A program made the position numbers and the translations under genes. Shown piece after piece: positions 32,955 through 43,879 of a stretch of 64,000 bases of DNA; positions within the stretch are counted from its first letter, which is position 1; the number at the start of each line of letters is the position of its first letter. The notes under the pieces are model-generated. The model was not told where the DNA came from. It saw only the letters and a program-made list of their open reading frames with translations, and searched no databases. This stretch comes from Apostichopus japonicus (lineage: Eukaryota > Echinodermata > Holothuroidea > Aspidochirotida > Stichopodidae). The stretch lies in assembly GCF_037975245.1 (NCBI RefSeq), contig NC_092577.1, forward strand, positions 16,382,013 to 16,446,012, given 5' to 3'.

Positions 32955-33200
32955 AGATGTAAGGGGATTAGTAGACAAGGGATGGAGAGAAGAATGAAAG
33001 ATAAAAACCAACAGGGGAAGAGGATAGGTAGGAGATAAACAGTGGAGGGACAAAGAGAGGATTAAGGGAAGGGGTAGGGAATAAAGTGGAGGACAACGAC
33101 AGAAAAGTGTGGAGAAAAAAAGGGGTGGAGAAAGCTATGAGAAAAGGAGTATGGTGTAGGGGGACAAGGGGAGAAAGGAGGGGGAATGAAGAAAAGTTAG
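32955..33200 (+). repeat. Purine-rich tract (~245 bases)
   Basis: The plus strand is overwhelmingly A and G, with runs such as GGGGAAGAGGATAGG and GGAGAAAGGAGGGGGAATGA. There is no fixed repeat unit. Confidence 0.8.
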
Positions 33201-34044
33201 TCATGTCCTTCCTGAATGTCGAGCCCATGAGGTTGAATGGTGCGAAGGCGTAGCATCCACAACCTCTCTCTGCTGATTCGCACTAGCTCAGGACGGCTAC
33301 CTAAGGATTGAATCCCCTGGGCCTATAGGGACATGTCGTTAATGGTATGGTTGCATAGCTCCCAACTCTTGAGAAGGCAAATGCTGGTCCATGCCACGAA
33401 TTGCCGTCCTGGGGGAGGGGTATATGGGGGGTGTCTCCCTCCCCCTTTTGATTTTTTTTTTTAAATCCTGGTGATGCCTACATGTAAAATGGTGGCACGT
33501 AGAAAGGCTTTTGTCACCGACAAATTTCGGAGAAATATGCATTTTTTGTGTGTGTAACATCAATAAATTGAGTAGTAGGTCATAATTCATTCTTGCCCGT
33601 GGCATGAAAATGTTCGCTGCTCGCCCCAATGAAATGAAATATAGCCTAAGTTGAGGTTCAAATGATGATGTAAAGGAGGTTTTATACTCTATCATGCTAA
33701 ATGCTAAAGAAATGATGGTTGCTAAGTCCAAATTTGATGCATTTTTTTTAGGTATACTTGTCAATTACAATGCAGGTGCTTGGGATGCTTGCGCGGGTGA
33801 GGGGCTTTGGGTGTTAGAATGCGGGTCCAACCCGCGAATTGTGGGTCAGTTGGGAGCTCTGTGGTTGGGAAGGTTAAAGTGTTCTCCAACAAAAACCTAA
33901 AAGATGATATGACCTTCAGCACAGGGGTAAACTGGACTCCTCCAGCTGCCTTTACTACATTTTACTGCATTACTACAAACATATGGTGGCTTCCACGCCA
34001 ACTCTCGACCAGAGTATGCTGTATTGGCCCCAAATAAACCAGAT
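33201..34044. other. Spacer, nothing recognised
   Basis: Short open frames only. A T-rich run lies near 33450-33470. Confidence 0.4.
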
Positions 34045-34153
34045 ATTCAAATATGGTTACCTTTGGTCAAAGTTATGTAACTGGTTTATTACCACCTTCC
34101 AGGAAATTTACCTCACTGGGACATTCAGGCATCTTATGCTTTCAATTAGAATG
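34045..34153 (+). repeat. Dispersed repeat, copy 2
   Basis: Similar to 28215-28335 (AATTTACCTCACTGGGACAT shared with small changes). LINE-A copy 3 begins directly at its right edge. Confidence 0.6.
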
Positions 34154-36000
34154 TTCAGTTCAGTTCTCGTGGAGTGCGGACGTGTTTTCGGCTGCTCTCC
34201 ACTTTTCGTTGACCACACCTTTTTGTGTTTTTACGTTGGCCTTTCATTAGTTTGCAGTTAGTGTAGTTTGTGTGTTTTGGGTTTGTTTTCGTTTTGGTTT
34301 TTGTATAGGTGCGTGGCTTTGCCACACCCCTAGCTGTCATGTCGGCTCGCCGTGACAGCAAAATCGTATTGTTGAGTTTTTCGGGGGAGGCTAAGGTCGT
34401 CCCCGGACAAGTTTTTTCAGTTTTGCGTTCTGTTGGTTTAAAAGTTCCTGGAGAGGTTGACGCGCTTCAGCGTAAACCTCTCCGGGGTATGAATTGTTTT
34501 GATGTTCGTTTTACCTCGGAGGCTGCCCGCGTCCGAGGCGTCCATGTGTTGGAGGGAGTCGAGGGACTGAAGGTCACACCGTATGACAGTTCGGTGTGGG
34601 CAACAGTCCTCCATCTCCCTCTGGACATGTCTGAACAGGTTGTTGTGCGGACACTGGGGCGTTTTGGGAAAGTGACCGGCTACGAGGAGCCGGAATTCCT
34701 TGAATGTAAAGGTGTGAAGACCGGGACTAGACGAGTTAGAATCGAACTCAAGTCCGATATCCCCTCTACCTTGTGGGCTAATGGGCACAGGGCCCACACT
34801 GCATATCCGTGCCAGCCTCGCACTTGTTGGAGGTGTGGGCTGGAAGGGCATGAGGCCAGGTTGTGCCCGAACAAGCGGTGTAGCCGCTGTTTACAGTTTG
34901 GGCATACCCTGGCCGAGTGTAAAGGGGATATCGTGTGTAACTCGTGTGGGAAAACGGGCCATCAGGCCCGTTTATGCCCAGACCGCTCATACGCCGCGAG
35001 AGTGGCTACGGGCGTGTTTGAAGCGGTCCACGTCCCGGCCTCTGACACCGTACCACCTGATGCTCCTGTCATCGCCCCAGTGTCCGACACTAGCGCCCCG
35101 GTGGAGGCTTTGTTCCCCCTTTCGTGTCCGACCTCTCCCCTGATCGAACTTGCCGAGACTGCCAGCCTGCCCACTAAGGCAGAGCAGGACAAAACGGCGG
35201 AGATGGTACTAACGGAGTGGCTAGCGGCGCAGGATGCCGCTTGTACTGGTTTACCGGTAGCTTCGCCCGCTATCGGCGATACTAGTTGGGCCCCGAGTCA
35301 ACCGGCCCAAGAGACATTGAGTGGCCCAGAATCTGACTCGCCAATGGAGGACTGCACTACAGCCTTATTAGTTGTGGCTAAGGAGTCCTCCGATTGGTTT
35401 GATGAGACGAAACAGGCCACTGATCTCATTCACTCGAGTGGCCCTTCCACCCTACCCGCAGCCGCTTCCGTTATACCGGACACGATGGTCGCTAGTGGAG
35501 CTCCTGTTCCTAACAGGGAGGTCCACTCGATCAATGACGAGAAGCTAAGAACTCTGCTCCCTCGTAAGAAAAGGGGGAACACTGCCAGGGGCCTGAAAAG
35601 ACCCATATTGGGAAAACTTCGCAGGTAATGCGCAGGCCTGTTGTCTACCATCGGGACGGCGTACCCCGGATGAAGTTTTGGAGTGGGTTATTTTTCAGGT
35701 GTGTGGGGGGGGGGTTGTGTGGTCGTTACATAATATGGGTTGGGGGGGGTTCTGTTTGTGGTTTGGAGTTGGCTTTTTGGGGCTGGTTTGTGTAGCGTTA
35801 TTGTTTTGGTTCTGTTGGCCTTTGGGTCCGTGTCCATTTCATGTCACGTTCAACGCTACATTGAATACATTTGTGGGTGAGTGAGAGATTTCTGTTTGTG
35901 GGTTTTCAGTTGGGTTTATGGTGGTTGTTATACAGACTGGAATTGTTTTTGGTTTTGTTGACCTTTGGTCCGTGTCCGTTTTTCTTTGCACGTAAAAAGC
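34154..36000 (+). mobile_element. ORF1-only LINE-A copy 3
   Basis: Begins TTCAGTTCAGTTCTCGTGG and ends GCACGTAAAAAGC, with 5' UTR, ORF1, the short ORF2-tail/3' UTR segment and no ORF2 body. It abuts a second LINE-A fragment (36001-36522) in the same orientation. Only a possible degenerate target duplication was seen (CTTATGCTTTCAATTAG on the left, CTTATTGCTTTAGCAATAG right of 36522). Confidence 0.9.
34339..35628 (+). CDS. LINE-A ORF1 protein, copy 3 (429 aa)
   Basis: Open frame from ATG 34339 (MSARRDSKIVLLSFSGEAK). Same architecture as copy 1, with all three CCHC knuckles complete (CWRCGLEGHEARLC, CSRCLQFGHTLAEC, CNSCGKTGHQARLC). It is the most diverged of the four, including loss of one codon near the C-terminus (SINDEKLRTLL instead of SIKVDEELRTLL). 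The frame is maintained despite this divergence. Confidence 0.9.
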   Translation: MSARRDSKIVLLSFSGEAKVVPGQVFSVLRSVGLKVPGEVDALQRKPLRGMNCFDVRFTSEAARVRGVHVLEGVEGLKVTPYDSSVWATVLHLPLDMSEQVVVRTLGRFGKVTGYEEPEFLECKGVKTGTRRVRIELKSDIPSTLWANGHRAHTAYPCQPRTCWRCGLEGHEARLCPNKRCSRCLQFGHTLAECKGDIVCNSCGKTGHQARLCPDRSYAARVATGVFEAVHVPASDTVPPDAPVIAPVSDTSAPVEALFPLSCPTSPLIELAETASLPTKAEQDKTAEMVLTEWLAAQDAACTGLPVASPAIGDTSWAPSQPAQETLSGPESDSPMEDCTTALLVVAKESSDWFDETKQATDLIHSSGPSTLPAAASVIPDTMVASGAPVPNREVHSINDEKLRTLLPRKKRGNTARGLKRPILGKLRR

Positions 36001-36522
36001 ACGGGTTAGGGATCTGCTGTTGTTGTTTGCCGCTGTCATCAGGAGACACATCTGGAACAGCAGATGCCGCCTAGTTTTCGATGGGGACGTCTGGAGGGCA
36101 GAGGATGTTGTCCCCCTCGTGCAAAGTGACATCAGGTTGCGCATGGAGGCGGTCCATGCACGGCTTCCCGACACTGCCTTTCGTAGACGCTGGCGCAAGC
36201 CTGTCGTCTACTATCGGGACGGCGTTCCCCGGATGAAATTTGGAGTGAGTTAGTTGGCAGGTGTTGGGGTTGTGTGGTCGTTACATAATATAGGTTGGTT
36301 TAATTTTTCTCTTTGTGGTTTGGGGTTGGCTTTTTGGGGCCTGTTTGTAGTGTTTTATTTCTTTTGCTTCCGTTGGCCTTTGGGTCCGTGTCCTTTTCGC
36401 GTCACGTTAAACGCTGCGTTAGTGAGAGATTGATGGGTTTCAGTTGTTGTTTTACAGACTGGGTTTGTTTTTGGTTTTGTTGACCTTTGGTCCGTGTCCG
36501 TTTTTCTTAGCACGTAAAAAGC
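36001..36522 (+). mobile_element. LINE-A 3' fragment with ORF2 C-terminus
   Basis: 5'-truncated piece of a two-ORF LINE-A. About 36008-36250 encodes RDLLLLFAAVIRRHIWNSRC then VQSDIRLRMEAVHARL and WRKPVVYYRDG. This aligns with the last part of LINE-B ORF2 (CSVVKKHVWRNRCNLVF, then VKSDIRLQIEGDFRRL). The LINE-A 3' UTR and the CACGTAAAAAGC end follow. It shows where the ORF1-only forms rejoin their parent: after ORF1 they restart at the GCGCAAGCCTGTCGTCT of this segment. Confidence 0.8.
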
Positions 36523-37035
36523 GATCCTTATTGCTTTAGCAATAGGAGATCCTGAGACTGTGGAACTTGGATCGGCCCCTAGTCTACACTGTCATATTGA
36601 CAACTTCAGTTAGGGGCTTATCTTTTGTCATATATAGTAATGGTTTGTTGTTGTTGCACCTTCAAATATTACTAAATTTTAACATAGCAAGGACAAAGCG
36701 GGCAACCGCAACTATTTGCAGCAGAGCACGGTTAAAATTCAAGTTTACCATGCTACACAAGTAACTTGTAACCTATGTTTCCTACAGATTTTTCGATGGC
36801 ACAGCAGTAGGCCTATCCAATAAGGAAACCATATTTCCAATTCCAAGTTAACTGACAGGGTGTACGCCTCAGTGAAGGCCACGCACGCACATAAAGAGTA
36901 GGCTAGTCCATAACAATGCATAGCCTAACTTCGGATTTCGCTAAATTTAGGAACAAGAGGACTAACAAGTAACATTTCATCCTACGCCAAACGACATATT
37001 GTGGTGTATAGGCCTAGTACAGTAGATTTTAGTTA
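36523..37035. other. Spacer, nothing recognised
   Basis: Begins with a small hairpin-forming sequence (TATTGCTTTAGCAATA). No gene. Confidence 0.4.
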
Positions 37036-37129
37036 GTAACATTATTATTTTTTTTTGGTATTTCAACTTTATTTTAAGAGGGTAGCTCGTTTAGCAATAG
37101 CTAATCTTCCACGAGGCCCTCTGATATGA

Positions 37130-37325
37130 CATATAATAATATAAAAAGTAGGAAATTTAAGAAGTCATAAATACAATAATAATGCTTAATAAAATAGTAT
37201 TTAAAAAAATTGTTTTAAAAAGACATATAATAAAAAATAGTTATTAAAAAAGACAAATAATAATATAAAAAGTATGAAGATTTAAGAAGTCGTAAATACA
37301 TTAATAATGCTTAATAAAATAATTT
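37130..37325. repeat. Two-copy tandem duplication in LINE-C 3' UTR
   Basis: AATATAAAAAGTA...TTTAAGAAGTC.TAAATACA.TAATAATGCTTAATAAAATA occurs twice, offset by about 125 bases (near 37138 and 37262). Confidence 0.75.
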
Positions 37326-37397
37326 TTTAAAAGTAATTAAGAAACGTGTACAGAGTAAAGAAACAAGAATTTGGGTAAAAATAAAAGTGAAGTAGGC

Positions 37398-38667
37398 CTA
37401 AACAATATCAGATACTAGGCGTTTAAAATGGTTAAGATTTCTTGCTGATTTTACTCTTTGATCTAGTTTGTTCCAGTCTTTTGCGGCAATGCAAGAAAAA
37501 CGGTTGTTATAAAAATTAGTGTGTCCGCCTGTAATGTGCAGGTTACGTGCAGTAGAGGATCTTAAATTATGATTATGAATGTTCGTAACTGGTTTAAACA
37601 TGTCGTTCATGTACTTCGGTCCTTGATCATTAATTGATTTGAAAACCATGGTTAATCTTCTATACTTAACGTGTCTGTCAAAAGTCTTCCATCCCAGCCT
37701 GGCAAATAAATCATTTGAACAATCTTCATATGTAGCACTTAAAATAATGCGTGCAGCACTTTTCTGTAATTTAATAATTCTATCGGTATTATGGGCAGTG
37801 GTAGTTCCCCAAACTAGACAGCAGTAGTCAAGTATTGGAAGAATGTATCCATTATAATAAAGAATGCACGTGGGAGTGTCTAAATACTGTTTAATCCTTC
37901 GTAGCAGAGCTAATCTTGTACTAATAGTACTACATATGTAATCAATCTGAGCTTGCCATGTCAGGTGAGCATCAATTCTGACTCCTAAAAGTTTTTCCGT
38001 ATCAGAATTCTCTAATACGATATCATTCATCTTGACAGAAATATTTCTTTGTCCTCGTAGATTATCATAGCGTTGTCTGGAACATATTAACATTGATTTG
38101 GTTTTACTAGTATTGATTGCCATTTTATTATTCTTGCACCAATTGGAAACATTTTTAGTATCAAAATTCAAGTTGCTTTGAAGAGATTCAACGTTGGAGC
38201 TTGAAATGTGGAAAGTAGTATCATCTGCATACATGTCGGCTTTGCAGTGAGTTAAAACATAGGCTAAAATCATTAATGTAGATTAAAAATAAGAGTGGTC
38301 CTAAGATTGACCCTTGTGGAACGCCATTACTAATATTCATACATGAGGACGTAGTTCCTTTCATGACGACATACTGACTTCTGTTCATTAAGTACGACTT
38401 AAACCATTCAATAGTAGCACTTGAAAACTGGTATAATTTCAACTTTTTAATCAGAATATCATGATTTACTAAATCAAACGCTTTCCTGAGGTCCAATAGA
38501 ACAGCCCCTTTATCAATTGCTTCCATCCATAATTCCATGACATGTAATAGAGCAGTTTCACATGAGTGCTTCGATCTGAAGCCAGATTGCGCAATTTCTA
38601 ATAAATCAAATTGCTTTAAGAAACTAGTAAGAGCAATATGAACATGTTTTTCCAAAATTTTGGACAA
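37398..38667 (-). pseudogene. LINE-C ORF2 reverse transcriptase region
   Basis: From the upper end: LLDLRKAFDLVNHDILIKKL (RT motif A), SNGVPQGSILGPLLFLIYIN (motif B), then a one-base shift near 38250 and MYADDTTFHIS (catalytic YADD box). A thumb and C-terminal part follow (LLGVRIDAHLTWQAQIDYIC, SAARIILSATYEDC) and end LVSDIV before the stop at 37398. Length and order are usual for CR1/L2/Jockey-superfamily RTs. Confidence 0.85.
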
Positions 38668-38751
38668 AACAGGGAGAATAGAAATTGGTCGATAATTCGA
38701 TAAATCCTGTCGTGAATTACTCTTTAAAATGGGTATTACCTTTGCGACTTT

Positions 38752-39097
38752 TCATCTAGATGGAAATGTATTTGTTCTGATACTTATGTTTATAATACGA
38801 GTAATACTTGCATATATATGGGGGCCGCTCATTTTTAAAACTTTAGCACTCAGTTCATCAACTCCTGTTGCTTTGGAGGCATCAAGAGTAGTTAAGTATT
38901 TAAATACAAAATTTTCAGATATACATGGAATTTCGAATGTTTCATCTGGAGGAATTTTAGGACAGATATGTCTTTCAATAGACGAACTATCAAAGTTAGA
39001 ATGAGTTGTGTCAGTGTAGCTTCTTGCTACTGAAGTGAAGTACGAATTAAACATTTCTACTATATTAGTGTCACAGTCTGTTGATTGCTTGTTGTTT
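38752..39097 (-). pseudogene. LINE-C ORF2 linker between endonuclease and RT
   Basis: Encodes NNKQSTDCDTNIVEMFNSYF then DASKATGVDELSAKVLKMSG and ISIRTNTFPSR, the typical FxSVA...K.TG.D.I....LK block just before RT. It is separated from the upstream part by the solo-LTR-like insert, across which the frame would join without any extra bases. Confidence 0.75.
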
Positions 39098-39433
39098 TGT
39101 GGTTCTTCCACCCGTGTTGCAGGGGGCGCTCTCCGGCTGACTGCGCATGTCCGTGGGAGACAACGTGTATTTGCATGGCCGAATTCCTGCACCTCTGGTG
39201 CCTTTTGTGTTCGTTCATGCCTGGAGAGTGTCCCCTTGTTGTTAGTCTAATTCGGTGTACGACCCTTACTATAGAGGGACATTCTTTACTTTGTTGGATT
39301 TTGGCGTGAGATTGAGTTGGGAGTGGAGGAGGCAGTTAAGAGGAAAAACGGAAAGAGAGAGGAGGAATAAAACTGGTCACCAATTATTACTTGTTACTGT
39401 TATTACTTTATTACGGTACCGGACCCCGTCACA
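39098..39433 (+). mobile_element. Probable solo LTR inside LINE-C
   Basis: 336 bases from TGTGGTTCTTCC to ACCCCGTCACA interrupt the LINE-C frame. The ends are TG and CA, and AATAAA lies about 65 bases from the right end, as in an LTR read in plus orientation. No direct repeat is visible at the borders: removing exactly this block restores the LINE frame with no duplicated bases, which is unusual. It could be an LTR of an element not otherwise present in this window. Confidence 0.55.
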
Positions 39434-39933
39434 TTAGCATTTCCAGTAATGTTCTTATCGTCAACTCTAAGTATACTGGGGCCTTCGTTGTTGGTGTCAT
39501 GGTTCATTGATTGAAATTTGTTTTAAATCTTCCAGATCTCCTTTGTGTTACCAACATTCTTTGAAATTTCCTTTTTGAAATAATTTTGCTTTGCAGATCG
39601 TATAAGACATGTTACCTTGTTGCGCCAGAATCGATATAAGTCAGGTTCATTTCGTTTTGCAGAGTCGCGGCTTTTCATCGCATTCAAAATGGTTGCATTG
39701 ATCCACGAGGGTTGCGATTCTCGTTTTATACGTTTTTGCTTCTTAGGTGCATGTTTGTCTAGTATTCTTTTCAAACTTCTCTCCCAGTTGGAAAGGGCTT
39801 CATCAGGAGAGCTCAATTCACTTCCTGTCCTATCAAAGCTACGAAGATCATTAAAGAACAAGGATGTATTTATATTATCAATTGATCTGTATACAACAGA
39901 TTTATGAGAATTTGGAATAGTCTGCCTTGTCAT
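39434..39933 (-). pseudogene. LINE-C ORF2 middle region
   Basis: Minus-strand frame with KRILDKHAPKKQKRIKRESQ, PSWINATILNAMKSRDSAKR and NKVTCLIRSAKQNYFKKEIS, then IWKI and a stop, then GPSILRVDDKNITGNA. This is the usual spacer between APE and RT in CR1-like ORF2. Confidence 0.75.
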
Positions 39934-40715
39934 AATATTGTTTTTGCAATTGAAAATACTGGAAAATGATCACTCAATCGAATATTTGGAACATCTATAT
40001 CACAAATATGATTTTCATTAGTTGCATAGATATGATCAATTATGGAGGCGGTGTGCTCCGTCACCCTAGTTGGCATATTTACTAATTGTTTAAAGTTATA
40101 ATGACTAATTATCTCATTCCAACACGAAGGTATATTAGCGTGTAGATAATCAATATTAAAATCACCGATCATTATTATCTCCATGCATGAGCTATATGCC
40201 TTGCTAATCATTTCATGACAATGACCATACCATATAACCCTGGAATTTGGTGGACGGTAAACAGCACATACTAAAATATTTTTGGTAAATGGTAAGACAA
40301 GCTGAATCCATATGGCTTCAATATAATCACATTCTAACTCATTTCTCCTATTAAATGGAATGTTTTCATTGATATAAATAGCAATACCACCACCAGCTTT
40401 ATTTAATCTATCTCTACGGATAGTATTATATAGAGGAACCGTGATTTCCAGATTTTGATAAGTATCGTTTAAAAATGTTTCGCAGCATCCAAATATATCA
40501 ACATTCCTTCCATTTCTGTTTATAAGTGTGGGGATTTCATCTAGTTTAGGATGAAGGTGTTGGATGTTTATAAATCCGAATTGGATACCCTTAGTTATAT
40601 TTACATATTTACCTTCTTTACTCTGGGGTTGTATTGAATTAGTTGGGAGATCTTGACTTACATCACTCATGAGTGGGTCCTCATACGGCAAAATAAAATG
40701 GTTACATTTGTCCAA
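39930..40715 (-). CDS. LINE-C ORF2 APE endonuclease domain
   Basis: Encodes FGFINIQHLHPKLDEI, DIFGCCETFLND, RRDRLNKAGGGIAIYI, AVYRPPNS, EIIMIGDFNID and RLSDHFPVF. These are the ordered motifs of apurinic-type endonucleases of LINEs (N of the first strand, E of the ETF box, the RDR...GGG box, YRPP, GDFN, SDH). All key residues look present. The frame is lost just after SDHFPVF. Confidence 0.85.
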   Translation of the reverse strand: MDKCNHFILPYEDPLMSDVSQDLPTNSIQPQSKEGKYVNITKGIQFGFINIQHLHPKLDEIPTLINRNGRNVDIFGCCETFLNDTYQNLEITVPLYNTIRRDRLNKAGGGIAIYINENIPFNRRNELECDYIEAIWIQLVLPFTKNILVCAVYRPPNSRVIWYGHCHEMISKAYSSCMEIIMIGDFNIDYLHANIPSCWNEIISHYNFKQLVNMPTRVTEHTASIIDHIYATNENHICDIDVPNIRLSDHFPVFSIAKTIL

Positions 40716-40760
40716 TACATTAAAATGTTTAGGTGTGGGTGATATACTGACGCCAGCATC

Positions 40761-41132
40761 CTATCGGTTCCAGCAGTGGCTTGCCTTGTGACCGAGTCGA
40801 TGACAATGATGGCATTCTATCCTCCTATCGAGACGGCAGTTTGCCTCTACATGGTTGCGTTCACCACAGTTGAAACATCCGCGGAGATTGAAGTAGTCAG
40901 CAACTGGTTGGCGATTTTCTTTGTGGTGGCAATCCCGCTGCCAATCTTGACGAGATGAGTTGGATGTTCGTGGATGGCGATTTGGTCTACGGTGGTACTC
41001 ACGTTGGTGATCGTTGTTTGAGAAACCCCTCATCCGTTGCTGCCTATGTTCATATCTGGACGTGTTATTGTGGATAGTCCCATTCGAGCGGTGTTGACTA
41101 TAGAAGTTGCGGGAGGGATTTGAAACTCCCAT
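40761..41132 (-). CDS. LINE-C ORF1 remnant with two zinc knuckles
   Basis: A short frame ending in GCFNCGERNHVEANCRLD then IECHHCHRLGHKASHCWNR and stop; both are CCHC knuckles. The basic, Arg/His/Asn-rich lead resembles the C-terminal half of LINE ORF1 proteins. It ends about 45 bases before the first recognisable codons of ORF2. The N-terminal part of ORF1 was not found. Confidence 0.7.
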   Translation of the reverse strand: MGVSNPSRNFYSQHRSNGTIHNNTSRYEHRQQRMRGFSNNDHQREYHRRPNRHPRTSNSSRQDWQRDCHHKENRQPVADYFNLRGCFNCGERNHVEANCRLDRRIECHHCHRLGHKASHCWNR

Positions 41133-41135
41133 GTG

Positions 41136-43870
41136 CCATTAACAATGAATGACGCCAGGAAATAGGCAGAAGGGGACACTTGTGCCTAGGATAAGCCTAG
41201 GATATAAAGGCGAATGATTCATGCTGGATCTTATCAATAACAGTTACAAATACTTTGCCAATGCCTGGTTCCTACTCGTACCTTTGCAAGAGGAACAAAT
41301 CCACTCCTCCAGCGTTGTCTGTGCGCAGTCCGCAAGCCTAACCTTCAGGATACATGTTGTGTGAAACCATATAGTTGGCAAGTTTGACGGTCGCACCGAA
41401 AAAAAATTTCAGTCGATGGAAGTTTACACTTGCAAACCGAAAATGCTGTGTCGCTATTGGTGTCATCTTTGGTCTCTGACAACTTCTCAAACTCTCGAAG
41501 AATTCCGTTAAATCTACTAATTTTAGTGTTTCGTTGGCGTCCATTTTGGTATGTAAAGATGTATAGTACTGTGTCTGTACAGGAGTTTCCATAAGAAATC
41601 CCTGGCTGTACGTACGCGTGTGTATATGAGGGTTTTGTTTACAACTCCCTGGTTACCCGAAGTGGCCTTACCGAGGTGACGAACGTTGCCGAGTTATGCA
41701 AACTACGCCTGCAGGCGATGTCCACCTGCTGTGCTGCAGTGACGGGTTTTATTTGTATGGCCTTGTCGGCAACTTCATCAGTTCAAAGGGATTTGGAAGA
41801 CAGAACTCCATTCCATAACAACTCCCTGGTAGTATGCGGTAAATTGTTACGCCGCGTTTTGGTGTGTGTGTTTTTGGTTTGTTTTTACGTTCAGAACTTG
41901 TCACGTCAGTGGGCTGTACAGTGTAGGTTACGGTCGCGCTTTGCATCAAGCGTAGGCTTTTAGTTTGACCAGGGAGCTGCTATTTTTAGGCCTACGTGGT
42001 CAGCAGTCGAAGTCCGAACTGTTCGAGTGCCCTGGTTTCGTAGTTGATTCACTCATTAGGAAAGCTTTGCATGATTTATGCTGTATCGAATAGTACAGTA
42101 ACTTAATGCTATTTTACTGTAAGAAACCAGTGTATTTCAAACTTTTACAGATGCACCAGTCTTATACTAACTGGAGTAAAGTATTTGAAATATTGTAACC
42201 GAAGTCGCGAGTCGACATTCTTTAACAGCTCAAGAAACTAATAGTGAATATGTCTGATACACACTGACTCGTGTCAGCAAAATACAAACGCGAATGAGTG
42301 AAAAAATTGACTGAAGTGATTACAACATTGGGTATGAAACGTATGTTGAAGTCCGTCATTTGTGAACAATTGGTATTTCAGCCAATTTAGGTATGAATTA
42401 TATTATAGACACAGTCACAACTTACATTTTATTTATTTTATATATAAATTTTATTTATACATCAGGTCAGGAGGGAACGACATCTCTTTTGTTCAGAATC
42501 ATGTAAATGTATGTGTATTTGTATGGTCTGAGGTTTCTCTCCCATGCTCTATCTAATCCTACTGTTGACATTGGACAGAAAATGGCTTTTTGAGGTGTTC
42601 ATGTAACTGGATCAGAAGTATCTTGTAAAGATAACGTAAAACAATAGTAACTAGATTGCAAGTATCCTGCTATAGCTACACATTGAAAACTATGGCTGTA
42701 ACTAAAAGTAGAATTTTGTTTGGAACTTATCACACTTATGCAGCATTGGAAACTGATATTTCAAGTTGTTTCATTCAGTTTAGACATGGGGGTAAAACAG
42801 TTTTAACTCCATGGTTTAGAGGACATTGAAGTAGAAGATATTGAAGTTATAAGTATGTTGGTGAAACCAACACCACCCTCAAGAGGCAGTTCTAGTCACA
42901 GGTCAATGTCAACACCATGAAAATGGAGACTCCAGTAGGGGAACACTTGCAGCTCCCCAATCATACCATAAAGACATGTCCCAACAGGTAACTAAATTCG
43001 TAGACGTACCATCTCAGACATAGTACACCTCAGCAGAGATAGAGAGAGTGGACGGAATGCCTTAGCACCATTTAACTGAATGGGCTCAATATACAGGAAG
43101 GACATCACTAACTTTGTCCTGCTCCATCTCTGTATTCTGCCACAGTTTATTCGCCCTCTCTCCTTAATCCTCGCTTTGTACTCCACAGTTATCTTTTACC
43201 ACTGCTTTCCCTGACTCCTTTTGTTCAATAAACCATTAACTTCTTTCTTTGTATTCACCATGTCCTCTCTGTTCCAGGCTCTATTGTGTCTCTTGAATTT
43301 CCTGTTACTAGTCAGTTTGCCTCTAAAGAAGATCCTGATAATATCAGGCCCGCTTACTTTGATAAATTATAATACACATGTATGCTCTCTGGTGGATGAG
43401 CAATTTCCTACCATTTTCCCTTATTCTTTTGGAATTTAATGAGAATGAAATTGTATAATTTTTCTGATCACATCAGGACAGATATAAGATTGGCATTGGT
43501 CTGTAATTCATGCAATGATAAACATATAAATTTACCTTCTCCTTTCTGAGTGTCAACTGATGTTTGTGTGGTGACAGCTGCTGAGAATGCATCTGTTTGA
43601 GTTTCGGCATCTTTCTGGAAATGATGCATTTTACACCGATTGGTGTGAATACTTGTACTGTAAGCCTAGGCTTTTGTGCATGTTAATATCTAAATGTTAT
43701 CTAACAATACCCTGCACCTACCTAGCAACAATTAAAATTTCACAATGTAGGGGGAGAGGGGGGGGGCCGGGTGAGGAATTGGTTCACACAACTTTACGGT
43801 GGAACAATTTTGTTTTCAGACTGGCTCACTCCATGGGGCACTGTCAATCATTAGAAAAGAAAACAAAGAA
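41136..43870. other. Spacer; facing ACTCCCTGGT sequences
   Basis: No gene recognised. CAACTCCCTGGT occurs near 41642 and 41823, and the inverted ACCAGGGAGCTG near 41969. They could be the ends of a small (about 340-base) inverted-repeat element, but the rest of the termini do not match well. Confidence 0.4.
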
Positions 43871-43879
43871 CAACTTAGG

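Larger units (their letters stand above)
37046..41135 (-). mobile_element. CR1/L2-like LINE-C, decayed, with poly(A) end
   Basis: Read on the minus strand: ORF1 remnant with two CCHC knuckles (41132-40761), ORF2 with APE endonuclease (40715-39930), a linker region, RT (38970-37400), a 3' UTR with an internal two-copy duplication, then AATAAA-like and a run of ten A's at about 37046-37056. ORF2 is broken by frameshifts (near 39930, 38700 and 38250), an in-frame stop near 39520 and an inserted 336-base sequence. Clade call is from the overall RT type and the two-ORF APE layout. Confidence 0.8.

Noticed and set aside
33780-33880. tRNA-like GC-rich patch
   Set aside because: No cloverleaf arms, and no A-box/B-box pair could be placed.
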